This document shows, piece after piece, positions 8,094 through 17,600 of a DNA stretch of 37,261 nucleotides. This stretch comes from Pleurocapsa sp. MO_226.B13 (lineage in GTDB: Bacteria; Cyanobacteriota; Cyanobacteriia; Cyanobacteriales; Xenococcaceae): positions 1 to 37,261 of the forward strand of contig JASJEI010000057.1 of the NCBI GenBank assembly GCA_030064795.1, in the 5' to 3' direction. The notes below the pieces were generated by a model, which did no database searches, was not told the origin of the DNA, and worked only from the letters and a program-made list of their open reading frames with translations. Positions within the stretch are counted from its first letter, which is position 1; each line of letters starts with the position of its first letter. Position numbers and translations under genes: made by a program.

Positions 8094-9085
8094 GACAATC
8101 CACTCCTAACTATATCGTGTAAACGAATCAGACCGAGGCTTTTGCAGTCGCAATCGACAACGGGTAAAATCGAAATTTGTGACTCTCGCTTTTCCATCAG
8201 TTGCAGTGCATCATAGGCGAGAGTTTCGGGATTAACTACTACAGGATCTGTAGTCATCATGTCTTTTGCCGTGAGGCTATATAAATGAGAAGCGTGACTT
8301 TTCATAATCCAGCGACGCAGATCGCCATCGGTAATAATCCCCAGTAAAAGTTTTTCCCCATTAACTACGTTAACTGCTCCAAAACCCCCTTTGGTTATAG
8401 CACAAACCACATCTGTCCACTGTGCGTCTGGGGGGAGTTGAGGACAATCATCACCATGCATTAAATCTGCTACCCGTAGAGTCAGACGTTTACCCAGTCT
8501 CCCCGCAGGATGATTATAAGCAAAGTCTTCGGGGGTTAATCCCTTCATTTGTACTAGAGTCATTGCCAAAGCATCCCCAATAGCCAAGGCTACGGTAGTG
8601 CTAGTTGTGGGTGCGAGATTGAGGGGACAAGCTTCGCGATCGACCGAAGCATCTAAAACTGCATCAACTTGGCGAGCAATATTTGACTTGACATTACCCA
8701 AGATTCCGATAATTGGTACGGAGCGTAATTTTAGGTGCGGAATCATCGTCAACAGTTCGTCGGTTTCCCCACTATTACTGAGCATGATTACGACATCATT
8801 AGGGGTGACGATGCCAAAATCGCCGTGGAGAGCATCGCAAGGATGCAGAAAGATCGCTAAGGTACCAATACTAGTTAGGGTAGCAGCAATTTTTTGCGCG
8901 ACGATTCCAGATTTACCGACTCCAGTCATAATTACTTTGCCAGTGCAACTATGTAAAATCTGTAAACTGCGATCGGCTTGTTCTCGGTCTAGTTTTTCGG
9001 TAGTTCTGGTTATGGCAGCAGCCTCTAACTGTAGCAATTGAAAGATATTGGCTACGGCCGTGGTTGGGGGGGATTTGGTGTACAT
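8090..9085 (-). CDS. kdsD: Arabinose-5-phosphate isomerase (KdsD)
   Basis: Converts ribulose-5-phosphate to arabinose-5-phosphate, the first committed step toward Kdo. The protein is 331 residues, close to the family norm of about 325. The SIS domain (about 35-185) shows GVGKSGIVAQKIAATLTSIG, the HPCDALHGDFG active-site loop and SNSGETDEL. The C-terminal part (about 205-330) is a CBS pair. The 4-base overlap with kdsB fixes them as one unit. Three perfect tandem GTTAGTG heptamers (9091-9111 on the plus strand) lie just in front of the start codon and almost touch the stop of the upstream gene. GutQ-type isomerases are the alternative, but linkage to kdsA, kdsB and kdsC decides for KdsD. Confidence 0.95.
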   Translation of the reverse strand: MYTKSPPTTAVANIFQLLQLEAAAITRTTEKLDREQADRSLQILHSCTGKVIMTGVGKSGIVAQKIAATLTSIGTLAIFLHPCDALHGDFGIVTPNDVVIMLSNSGETDELLTMIPHLKLRSVPIIGILGNVKSNIARQVDAVLDASVDREACPLNLAPTTSTTVALAIGDALAMTLVQMKGLTPEDFAYNHPAGRLGKRLTLRVADLMHGDDCPQLPPDAQWTDVVCAITKGGFGAVNVVNGEKLLLGIITDGDLRRWIMKSHASHLYSLTAKDMMTTDPVVVNPETLAYDALQLMEKRESQISILPVVDCDCKSLGLIRLHDIVRSGLS

Positions 9086-9090
9086 TTGTA

Positions 9091-9111
9091 GTTAGTGGTT
9101 AGTGGTTAGTG
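9091..9111. repeat. Three tandem GTTAGTG heptamers before kdsD
   Basis: GTTAGTG is repeated three times without error, filling the gap between the kdsD start and the stop of the upstream gene. One copy, with a partial second, also lies at 5245-5251 before kdsA. On the coding strand the unit is CACTAAC. Cyanobacteria are known for short tandem heptamer repeats; a role in translation is not shown. Confidence 0.8.
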
Positions 9112-9113
9112 AT

Positions 9114-10232
9114 TTATTTTTTGTATAGTTCGCAAATGATATCGGTATCGACAAAATTGAACCCCCAAAAGCTACGCAGAGAGGTTCTAATCCGATTAGG
9201 TTTTTTAGGAATTCTCAGATTACTCAGAGGTGAAGTAGACACCAATGGTGCGAGGATGTCGCGCCAAAAGTCAGCCGAGAAGATGACATCATCTACAGTA
9301 AAGAAAGAGCCAAGTTTAAATTCTGCTTCGTTAAATTCTGTGGTAAAGCGAAAAGGATATTCTGTTAGGTGAAAGCCTTGCTTACCGAGATATTTAGCTT
9401 CAATCGAAGTACTAGAGCTTATACTATACACTGCTTCGATATTATCGTGGGACATGAGATAATAAAAGTTATCGGTTACGGTTAAGCAATTGTCAAATAA
9501 ACGGGAGATTGAAATTGCTTCAAAAGGATCTAAGCTGTAGGGATGGGCTTTGATTAATAAAGTATCGTAGCTGGCAGAAATTTCCGCAAAGCGATCGATA
9601 AAATCGCCGACCTGATAAAATTTGTCTTGATTAATTAATACCTTATCATCGGTGGTTTGACCGGCAAATAAAGCAGCTTTTCCTGGAATTTCTAAACGGT
9701 TTAAACGACTCATGGAAGCCATGACCATACCAGCCTGCATTAAGATTAATTCTTCGGGCAAAATGTATTGAGTTAGTAGCTGAGATATCTCTCGGTTATT
9801 GCTGCGAATGCCAAAAATAATATCATCTAAAAAGCGGACGGGATGGATAATAATATCAATATAGGGAATACCCAAGGTATCTAAAGCATTTTTCAGTATT
9901 TCTGGTAATTCAAAGGCAATGACAATTGAATCTTTAAAACTAAGCCAGACATTCATCAAAAAAGTCTGGTCTAATTTTTTGTATTTAAATAGTTTTGCCC
10001 AACCTGATAAGGATACTCCTGATTCAATCAGGCGATAGCCAGACTGAGTTAGGGAGGCATCTTGTCTGGAGAATAATTGTTTTTTGATCGGTAAGGATGT
10101 TGCTAGTTTGAGAGAGGGATTGAGAGCAGCTTCTAGCCAATTGATATTGATATCTTGCGAGCCATTACCTAAATGATTGGAACGAAAAATGTCTCCAGTA
10201 AAGATTAGGTTTTGATATTGCTTCGTGGTCAT
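9114..10232 (-). CDS. Candidate Kdo transferase of the KpsC/KpsS/WbbB (GT-B) group
   Basis: A 372-residue soluble protein without signal peptide. Motifs recall the capsule-synthesis/beta-Kdo transferase superfamily: IIIHPVRFLDD at about 127-137, FAGQTTDDKVLI at 189-200 (compare VPGQVEDDASI in KpsC), LLIKAHPYSLDP with the HP pair at 230-231, and ISSSTSIEAKYLGKQ at 271-285 (compare TS..GFEALLRGK). In known members these line the CMP-Kdo site. It lies 28 bases upstream of kdsD, so the likely donor is made by its own neighbours. I infer that it transfers Kdo to a lipid or glycan primer. The motif match is from memory; a sialyl- or other CMP-sugar transferase of the same fold cannot be excluded. 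Confidence 0.55.
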   Translation of the reverse strand: MTTKQYQNLIFTGDIFRSNHLGNGSQDININWLEAALNPSLKLATSLPIKKQLFSRQDASLTQSGYRLIESGVSLSGWAKLFKYKKLDQTFLMNVWLSFKDSIVIAFELPEILKNALDTLGIPYIDIIIHPVRFLDDIIFGIRSNNREISQLLTQYILPEELILMQAGMVMASMSRLNRLEIPGKAALFAGQTTDDKVLINQDKFYQVGDFIDRFAEISASYDTLLIKAHPYSLDPFEAISISRLFDNCLTVTDNFYYLMSHDNIEAVYSISSSTSIEAKYLGKQGFHLTEYPFRFTTEFNEAEFKLGSFFTVDDVIFSADFWRDILAPLVSTSPLSNLRIPKKPNRIRTSLRSFWGFNFVDTDIICELYKK

Positions 10233-10338
10233 GTTTTTGGTTGATTTTTAGCGGTTTTCGATCTATTATGTGGTTAAATTTTATTCGATCGGTTTGCTGT
10301 TAATAATGGCTTTAGTCATTACTACGAGACAAACTTAC

Positions 10339-12630
10339 TTAATATTGAGCTAACTGTAATAAAGGACGATAAGCGACAGTAGAGTTGAAATTTGTTTTGA
10401 CTAGTTTTTGTCCTTGAGCGATTAATTTTGGTGCTAGTTCTGGTTCATGAACTAAACGAATAAAAGCTTCAATAAATTCAGCCCGATCGCGAGCTAGCAA
10501 GATACCATTATTACCTGGTTCGCCAATACCAACTGCGCCTTCTTTGGTGGAAACAATTGGTTTGCCAAAGGCGATCGCTTCTAGGGTTTTAATTTTTAAT
10601 CCACCCCCGACAAAAATCGGATTAATCATACAGTCGGTCATGGCATAAATCTCTGCTTGACTCAGACCAACACCCATATTTTTTACCTGGGGATCTTGTT
10701 GGCAATACTCGTCAAATTTTTCGCCAATACTACCAAAAATTAATAGCTCGAATTTAAAGCTTTTGATTACCGACCACACCTGATCTAAAAACCACTCTAA
10801 TCCCACCTGATTGGCTAAACTAGAACCGCCGATAAAGCCGATCTTTTTAATAGCTGAATGGTTAGTTTCTTCTGCGTCTGCCGAGACAACATGAGGACAC
10901 AGCAACACGGGAGTTTGAGGTAGAATTCTTTGTAGCAGTTTTTGCTCTTCCTGCTGAATGGCGACTACCGCATCAAATCTTTCTAAAATGCGTTTTTCTT
11001 CGGCGAGAGAAATTTTAATGTGATGGTCGAAACCATGTTGATAAAATCGATATTCCCGAAAACACATAATGTCGTGGGTATCTAAGACCGCAGTACAACC
11101 ATCGGGTATGGCATCCTGAAGATATGCCAGATAGACATATTCCAAAATCACTAAATTGGGTTTTTGGATCGCAATAAATTTCGCAAAAGAGCGATAAAAA
11201 GCCGAATGTCGCCATCTTTTTAGTCCAGGTACATCGGCAAACTCTGTCCACTGGGGTAAGTCTTCTGGTAGTTCTCCATGTTCGTAATCTTTAAAGCTAA
11301 CTACCATCCCCGCATAACCCTTGGCGGTAATTTCTGCTTGTCTGGTGTTCCAAATCGAACCCAGGAAAAAGATTTTGAGAATCGCATGCTGTTTGAGTTC
11401 GTTACACATCGCCAGGATACGCTCGTACTTGCCATTGTTGCCTTCCCAAAAAGGTGCTTCTGTCACCATGACAATGGTTTTTTGCCGAGCGCGATCGCCT
11501 TTGATGGTTTCGATGGTTTGACCGAGTAGGCTTAGCTGTTGGACTAGTTGGTATTTATATTTATTGATAACTCTAATAGATTCTTGTCCCGCAGTCAGAA
11601 GTTGCTCTGGTTGGCACAGATCGAGTAAATAAGACACCATCGCTTGAGGCGACTGCACTAGATGATAGTCTTGACTTACGGGTAAACCATCGCTACCGCT
11701 AATAGTTGAAACAATCGGGACACCAAAGCTTATTGCCTCTACGGTTTTGATTTTTAACCCCGTCCCCGCAATCATCGGATTGATCGCCACATCCACCTCG
11801 CGGTAAAAATCGGTGAGACGATCGACTTTCCCTAGCAAAGTCTTTTGCACTTCTTGGGGAAACTCTAGATGTTGGCAAATCGAACCAGCAAAGATTAATT
11901 CCGACTTGGCAATTAGTTCTGGATCTTGACAGTACGCGCTAATAAACTGGTCGATACTCTTGCGGTTAAAAGAATTCCCCGAACCAAAATAACCAATCCG
12001 CAACCGTCTTTGTGGGGTAAACTCAGGCATCGACCATTGCCAGTCGGGTTCAAAAATCACATGACTGATTACCGCCACCTTGGCTGAGGTAATCGAACGA
12101 TAATAGTTCGCCTCTTCCTCTTGGATGGCAATGACAATATCGGCGCGATTTAAACCAATTGCTTCTTGTTCTGGCGAGGTATAAAAGAAGTCGGGAGCAA
12201 TACCGTTGCGTTTGAGTAAATCTGCTCTACCACCAAAGCGATCGTGGGTATCGATTACTTTGACACATTGAGGTGGAAACAACTCTAAAACTTTACTTTG
12301 AAAGATATATTCGCAAAAAACTACATCAAAGGACTTTTGCCTGAGTAAACTGCCCATACTATCGGTAATCGAAGGCTCGTACCAATCATCTATCCCCCAA
12401 AGTTCTCCCTGAGATTTTTGTCGCTTACGAGTAGCAGGAATTAGATAAAAATCATCCCATTCGGCTTCCATAGCTGCGATCGCTTGAGGATCGGTACCTT
12501 CTTGGGCAAAATAAACAAAGGTTATCTGATGTCCTTGATTCTGAAAATATTTTACTAAGGCATAGATCCGACTGCGATTGCCAGCATTTTGGGGGTGCGA
12601 GGGAGTAGGAGAAAACCAGAGGATGTTCAT
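10339..12630 (-). CDS. Double-domain GT4 glycosyltransferase
   Basis: A 763-residue protein made of two homologous GT-B glycosyltransferases in one chain. The first half (about 1-370) starts with MNILWFSPTPSHPQNAGNRS and contains MIAGTGLKIKTVEAISFG. The second half (about 385-763) starts at IVMVTEAPFWEGNNGKYERI and contains IFVGGGLKIKTLEAIAFGKP. The GxGLKIKxxEAI motif in both halves is the donor-binding block of GT4-like enzymes, and both halves share a VIDTHD/VLDTHD strand and an AIQEEE/AIQQEE helix, so the fusion came from internal duplication. Both sites look intact, which suggests two successive sugar additions. No membrane segment. It is in the same-strand cluster, 106 bases upstream of the candidate Kdo transferase gene. 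Confidence 0.85.
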   Translation of the reverse strand: MNILWFSPTPSHPQNAGNRSRIYALVKYFQNQGHQITFVYFAQEGTDPQAIAAMEAEWDDFYLIPATRKRQKSQGELWGIDDWYEPSITDSMGSLLRQKSFDVVFCEYIFQSKVLELFPPQCVKVIDTHDRFGGRADLLKRNGIAPDFFYTSPEQEAIGLNRADIVIAIQEEEANYYRSITSAKVAVISHVIFEPDWQWSMPEFTPQRRLRIGYFGSGNSFNRKSIDQFISAYCQDPELIAKSELIFAGSICQHLEFPQEVQKTLLGKVDRLTDFYREVDVAINPMIAGTGLKIKTVEAISFGVPIVSTISGSDGLPVSQDYHLVQSPQAMVSYLLDLCQPEQLLTAGQESIRVINKYKYQLVQQLSLLGQTIETIKGDRARQKTIVMVTEAPFWEGNNGKYERILAMCNELKQHAILKIFFLGSIWNTRQAEITAKGYAGMVVSFKDYEHGELPEDLPQWTEFADVPGLKRWRHSAFYRSFAKFIAIQKPNLVILEYVYLAYLQDAIPDGCTAVLDTHDIMCFREYRFYQHGFDHHIKISLAEEKRILERFDAVVAIQQEEQKLLQRILPQTPVLLCPHVVSADAEETNHSAIKKIGFIGGSSLANQVGLEWFLDQVWSVIKSFKFELLIFGSIGEKFDEYCQQDPQVKNMGVGLSQAEIYAMTDCMINPIFVGGGLKIKTLEAIAFGKPIVSTKEGAVGIGEPGNNGILLARDRAEFIEAFIRLVHEPELAPKLIAQGQKLVKTNFNSTVAYRPLLQLAQY

Positions 12631-12714
12631 TGTCGGGATTGCAGGTTAATCGATTGATTAGAGGTCGCGGGAATTTGAGTAGAGACGAGATGTAAATCGC
12701 TTTGAGAGGAGATC

Positions 12715-13962
12715 TTAGGTCAGAGGAATTAGGCTAATTTTTTCTACCAGTAAGCCAATCAAACGGGTATCGGCAGTTTGAGCATTAACGGTTTCGTCGA
12801 TCGTCAGATCTACCGCCAAAAAAGGCCGATTTTGCTCTTGGGGAATCACCACCTCTCCCCGAACCACGACGGGAAAAGTATCCGAGGTTGAAATTGGAGA
12901 AATATCTAAAGGGCGATCGCCAAGATTAATTTTTAAGGACTGTAAAAGACCTGGTTTGGCTTGGGATCTGACAATCATTTCCAATCTATATCTACCTGCG
13001 GTGGGATAAGGTAAAACTAGAGATGAAATCGTTCCAGGGCCCGTCCAGCGTCCGTGTTGCTCTCTCCCGTGCCAACCAGAACCAACAATGCGGTCTTTTA
13101 ATTCACATTTAATCGGAATTGGTTGAGGCGAACTGACAATTCTATTTAAATCGATTTCCTGTCTGGCTTGAGGATCTACTGCTACCGCAGGTGGCTCGAT
13201 TAATTTAGTTTTGAGATAATGAATATCGGTTTTAATTTCTGCTAAACAATGTACTAGGGCATCAACATCCATTTCTTTCACACCTTCTTTTACGCTACAC
13301 AACATTTGCTCTAAAAGTATTTGATACTGTTCGACAATTGCCGAATCCATCAATTGACGACGGATGTTACTAACCTTGAGATCGACACAGTGTTCGATAC
13401 TTTGAGGCGTTTCTCTAGGACTCGAAACTTGAGAAATTGACCTCGATTCGGTTTCAGTTTGCTTGGTTGTCGATGCCAATGAATTAGGAGTAATCTGATT
13501 GAAAGTTTTTGATTGAGGATACAGTTTTAATCCTTGTTTTCTAATAGTTTCTGCTTGCTGCACCAATTTTGACTGTAGCAAGAGATTGTATAACTTGATA
13601 TAGACCCATTCTGGTTGTTCGTAATTTAAGTCGATCGATTTTTGATAGTACTTAAGCGCATTTTCTAAGTCGTTTTGTTTTTGGAATAATAAAGCGATCG
13701 CTCTGGAAATTTCATCACTTTCTGGATAGATTTTCTCGGCTTTTTGTTTCAAACTAATGCCTATATCTAAATGAGCGATTTGCGTCGCTAAAGTAATCGC
13801 ATTAGCATAAATCCATTCTGGCTGTATTTCATTTACTCCGATCGATTCTAGATATAAATCGAGGGCATCTTCTAACTTATTTTCTTTATGTCTGGCAACT
13901 GCTTTACCGTGTAAATTTTCAATTACCAGACTACTATTTTGTTGTTTAGTTTCGATAAACAT
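12715..13962 (-). CDS. TPR-like protein with a beta-sandwich-like C-terminal domain
   Basis: A 415-residue protein. Residues about 15-155 form TPR-type helical repeats (NKLEDALDLYLESI, NDLENALKYYQKSIDL). A serine/glutamine-rich linker and a helical segment follow (about 160-265). The C-terminal 125 residues contain GSGWHGREQHGRWTGPG and LVLPYPTAGRYRLEMIV, a strand-rich domain of the kind attached to many bacterial glycosyltransferases and capsule proteins (GWH..E..GRWTGP signature); it probably binds carbohydrate or packs against a transferase. The start is an ATG with AGGAAAA just in front. It is preceded by a 704-base gap, so it may be the first gene of the transcript running to kdsC. No catalytic residues are visible. 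Confidence 0.75.
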   Translation of the reverse strand: MFIETKQQNSSLVIENLHGKAVARHKENKLEDALDLYLESIGVNEIQPEWIYANAITLATQIAHLDIGISLKQKAEKIYPESDEISRAIALLFQKQNDLENALKYYQKSIDLNYEQPEWVYIKLYNLLLQSKLVQQAETIRKQGLKLYPQSKTFNQITPNSLASTTKQTETESRSISQVSSPRETPQSIEHCVDLKVSNIRRQLMDSAIVEQYQILLEQMLCSVKEGVKEMDVDALVHCLAEIKTDIHYLKTKLIEPPAVAVDPQARQEIDLNRIVSSPQPIPIKCELKDRIVGSGWHGREQHGRWTGPGTISSLVLPYPTAGRYRLEMIVRSQAKPGLLQSLKINLGDRPLDISPISTSDTFPVVVRGEVVIPQEQNRPFLAVDLTIDETVNAQTADTRLIGLLVEKISLIPLT

Positions 13963-14666
13963 TTTTCCTGATTCTATCCAAGAAACAAATAAATAATTAT
14001 TACCTTAGAGCGTTTTTTAAACAACACTCATTTTAAATTAAGCCAAGCTCAAAGCACAATCACCAATCACCTCACTAGTCACTACTCTGAGGTAAGCAAT
14101 AGACTAGTAACTCTGCTGAGGTTATCAGCTTAGTAACCTAAGAAATAGCAATTAGTAGGTCTTAGATTCAATTAGAACAGCAATTTGTACCTTTGTTTTT
14201 TAGTAAAAGTGATGATACTTTCCCGAAATCATCTAAGTTTATCTTAGATTTTACGTTCGATTATTGAAAATACCTAGTTGAATTTGACCAAGTATAGTTT
14301 ATCTACCAATTATTGTCATTTGTTTTGTCATTTAAAATTAAACTCAAATAATTAGCTCAATCGACTACAAAACTCTAAATAACTATCTATGTGAGGAAAT
14401 ATATTCTCGTGCAACACCATAACATCATACTAGTGAATTCGTCACTGGTGGAAATACTTATTTATTAGGTTGTATCAGTAGATTTTCGTAACATTCATCA
14501 CAATTTTCTCAATTTAAAAAAGTAGAATAATTACCGATAGCCGATTATTAACTGACACATAATCAACACTTAACGATCGTCATATTAATATTTATTTAAA
14601 GCTATATTCGGCAATTATTTGATGATTATTTCCTGACAATCGATCGGAAAAACAGGAAAAAAATTA
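13963..14666. other. 704-base AT-rich non-coding gap, probable promoter and leader of the kds cluster
   Basis: No frame here looks coding. The gap separates the 1290-residue fusion gene from the TPR gene on the same strand, and is far longer than the other gaps in the cluster (4-base overlap to 283). It holds a rough direct repeat near 14073-14130 (ACTAGT...CTCTGAGGTAA and ACTAGTAACTCTGCTGAGGTTA), a CTTAG/CTAAG hairpin near 14130-14143 and a small AGTGA/TCACT inverted repeat at 14432-14446. I see no recognisable riboswitch or exact promoter consensus; a promoter is inferred only from position. Confidence 0.5.
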
Positions 14667-17600
14667 CTAATTACTAACTAATAAATGCTCGACGATCGAT
14701 GATAATTGTTGTTGGATTTGTTTGGGACTATAGTTAGCGATCGCCTGCTGACTATTGCTTGATAACTTATACCAAAGTTCGGGAGTGTTGTAAAGCAATA
14801 ATATTTGTTGGGCGAAGTCTTCGGTAGTATTAGCTTCTAAAATTTGTTGTTCGGGAATTAAATCCATACCCTCTGTACCAATGGTGGTAGAAACCACGGG
14901 CAAACTATACTCAAGACTTTGACCGATTTTCCCCTTCATTCCCGCACCGTATCTTAGAGGAGAAACTGAAAGTTTGTGACTTAAGAAATAAGGAGTGACA
15001 TCTTCGATATACCCCGTTACCGTAATGCGATCGCTCTCTAAAGCTCGAACTTCTGGAGTTGGGTTACTACCGAGTAAAGTAACTTTAAGACTGGGTTGGG
15101 TTTGCCAGACCAAAGGCATGATTTCCTGACAAAGCCATAAAACCGCATCCACATTGGGAGTGTGGTTATAGCTACCAATAAATAAGATACCAGAGCGATC
15201 GGCAAAACCAGGAATATTACCCTGATAGGGAAGGTGAATATTCGGTACGACTACGACATTATCTACTGTCTGACGTTGCAATAGTTGTTGTTCTACAGAG
15301 GTTACAGTAACGGTAAGATCTGCCTGATGAGCCAGGTTTAATTCTTTTGCTTGCATCTCGATCCATTCTTTAGCTGTCTGAGGATTTTTGGCTGCTAACT
15401 CCCAAGCCCTTTTTAACCTCAGATAATGTAGATCGATCGTATCGTAGACAACTTTTATACTCTGATTTTGCCGAATTAAAGCACTATATTTCTCATTTAG
15501 TTCGGGACGGGCGATCCATGCCAGATCGATTAAAGATAATCGTTGCTCGATCTGTTCTTCGATCGCGATGCCATAGCCTTCTTGAGTATATAAAACTTCT
15601 ATCTGGAGATTTTGCAAAATCGAAGTATATGGTTCGGCTTTGTCGCCATTGTCCGCAGCGAAAATTACATGGAAATCCAGTGCTTTAAAGATCTTCAACA
15701 GTTCAAACAAGCGACGAGAACCAGATTCCTTATCGTAACTGGGTACATAGCTATCGATAACTAGAACGGTTTTGCTACCTAAATATCTTCTACTGGCGGA
15801 GGGAACATTAGCAGTACTAAGCTTGACCCCATAATGATTATTGAGAATAGTCTGCCATTTCTGTTTGAACTTAGCTGCATTGACTAGCTGATATTGTTTG
15901 ACTCCAGACAGAGTAGAAGTTCCAGAACTAACCCCTTCATGATGAATTACTTCTGATTTGGGTTGATAGATTACCTCCAGCCCTAATTGATGGCGGATCG
16001 CAAAGCAAAGATCGGTATCTTCGTAGTAGGCTGGTGCAAAATCTCGTTCAAAGCCATTTAACTCCGCAAAAACTGCTTTTCTGACCATTAAGCTCGCTCC
16101 CGAACAATAGTCTACGGGACGCATATAGTTGTATTCGGGTGCGCCAGCATTATCTTGTCTGCCGTAGTTCCAGGCTGAAGCATCTTGTCCGACAATTCCC
16201 CCTGCTTCTTGTAGACTACCCCAAGGATAGATTAACTTCGAGCCAACTGCACCAACTTCCTCGTCTTGCTCTAAAACTGCGATTAAACTTTCAATACAGT
16301 TAGGTTTGATTTCGGTATCGTTATTGAGAAAATACAGGTACTTACCTTTTGCCACCGATGCCCCATGGTTGCAAGAGTAAATAAAACCCCGATTAGTAGG
16401 ATTATTAATTAGAGTAATAACGGTAATTAATTCTAGAATCTCTGAAGTAGGATCGCCAGAGCAATCATTGATGACGATAACTTCTATCTCGGTAACACTA
16501 TCGAGGTTCGAGGCGATCGCTCGTAAACAGTTGAGAGTATAACTTAGCTGATTATATACGGGAATAATAATAGAAACTAAAGGAGAGTTACTGCGGGGTA
16601 AAGACTGTTGCAACTCCTCAACTAAAGTATTTATTTCATCTCGACTATAGTTTAGTTCGCTCCCAGATCCAGCATAGTTTAGCTGGATCTGACTATTCAG
16701 TCGATTAGGTTTTTTTTTTAAAGCTGTTTGCAAACGTTCCATAACCAGACTATTTTTTGGTTGAACCTGCAAAGCCATTTGGTAGGTAACAATTCCTTGG
16801 TCGATTTGTCCCTGTTCTAGCAGGATATCTCCTAGCTTGAGATAGAGTTCCAGATTATCTTTATCAATTGTCAGGGCTTGATGATAGGCTTTGGGGTCGT
16901 TGGGTTCTTGCTCGATCGCCAGCAGGAAACGTTGCAAAGCTTGCTTGCGGTCTTTCTGACTGCGTTGATAGAGAGCATCCCCCAATTTTTGCTGTATTTG
17001 AGGTAAATCTGGCTGTATTTTGGCTGCTCGCTCGTAAAAATCTACTGCCTGTTCCCATTGTCCCAACATACCGTAAGCTTCAGCTAAATTATAGTAAGAC
17101 CAGGGAAAATCTGGGTTGAGCTTAATGGCTTGCTGATAAACTGGAATCGCTTCTGCCCATTGACCTATTTGAATTAAGGCATAGCCCAAGTTATTATACG
17201 ACCAGGAAAATTGAGGATTATATTCAATTGCCTGACGATATGATTCAATCGCATCTGCCCACTGTTCTTGTTGACTGAGGACTTCGCCCAACTCATGATG
17301 TGCCGCTGCATAATCTGGCTGGTATTGAGTCGCTTTTTGATAGCAAATAGCAGCCTGCGATCGCTTTTGGCTTGCTTGATAGAGATTGCCCAAACGATAA
17401 TAGAGTTCGGGATTAGTTTGGATTTGTCTTAAACCCTGAAGATAGCAAGCGATCGCCTGTTCTCTCGCTCCCGATCTAGTCAGCAATTCTCCCCAACTTA
17501 AATAAGCCTCGGTTAAATCTGGTTGTATGGCGATCGCTCGACGATAGCAAGTAATTGCCGACTTGTATTTTTTCTGCTCGATTAAATTTCGCGCCAACTC

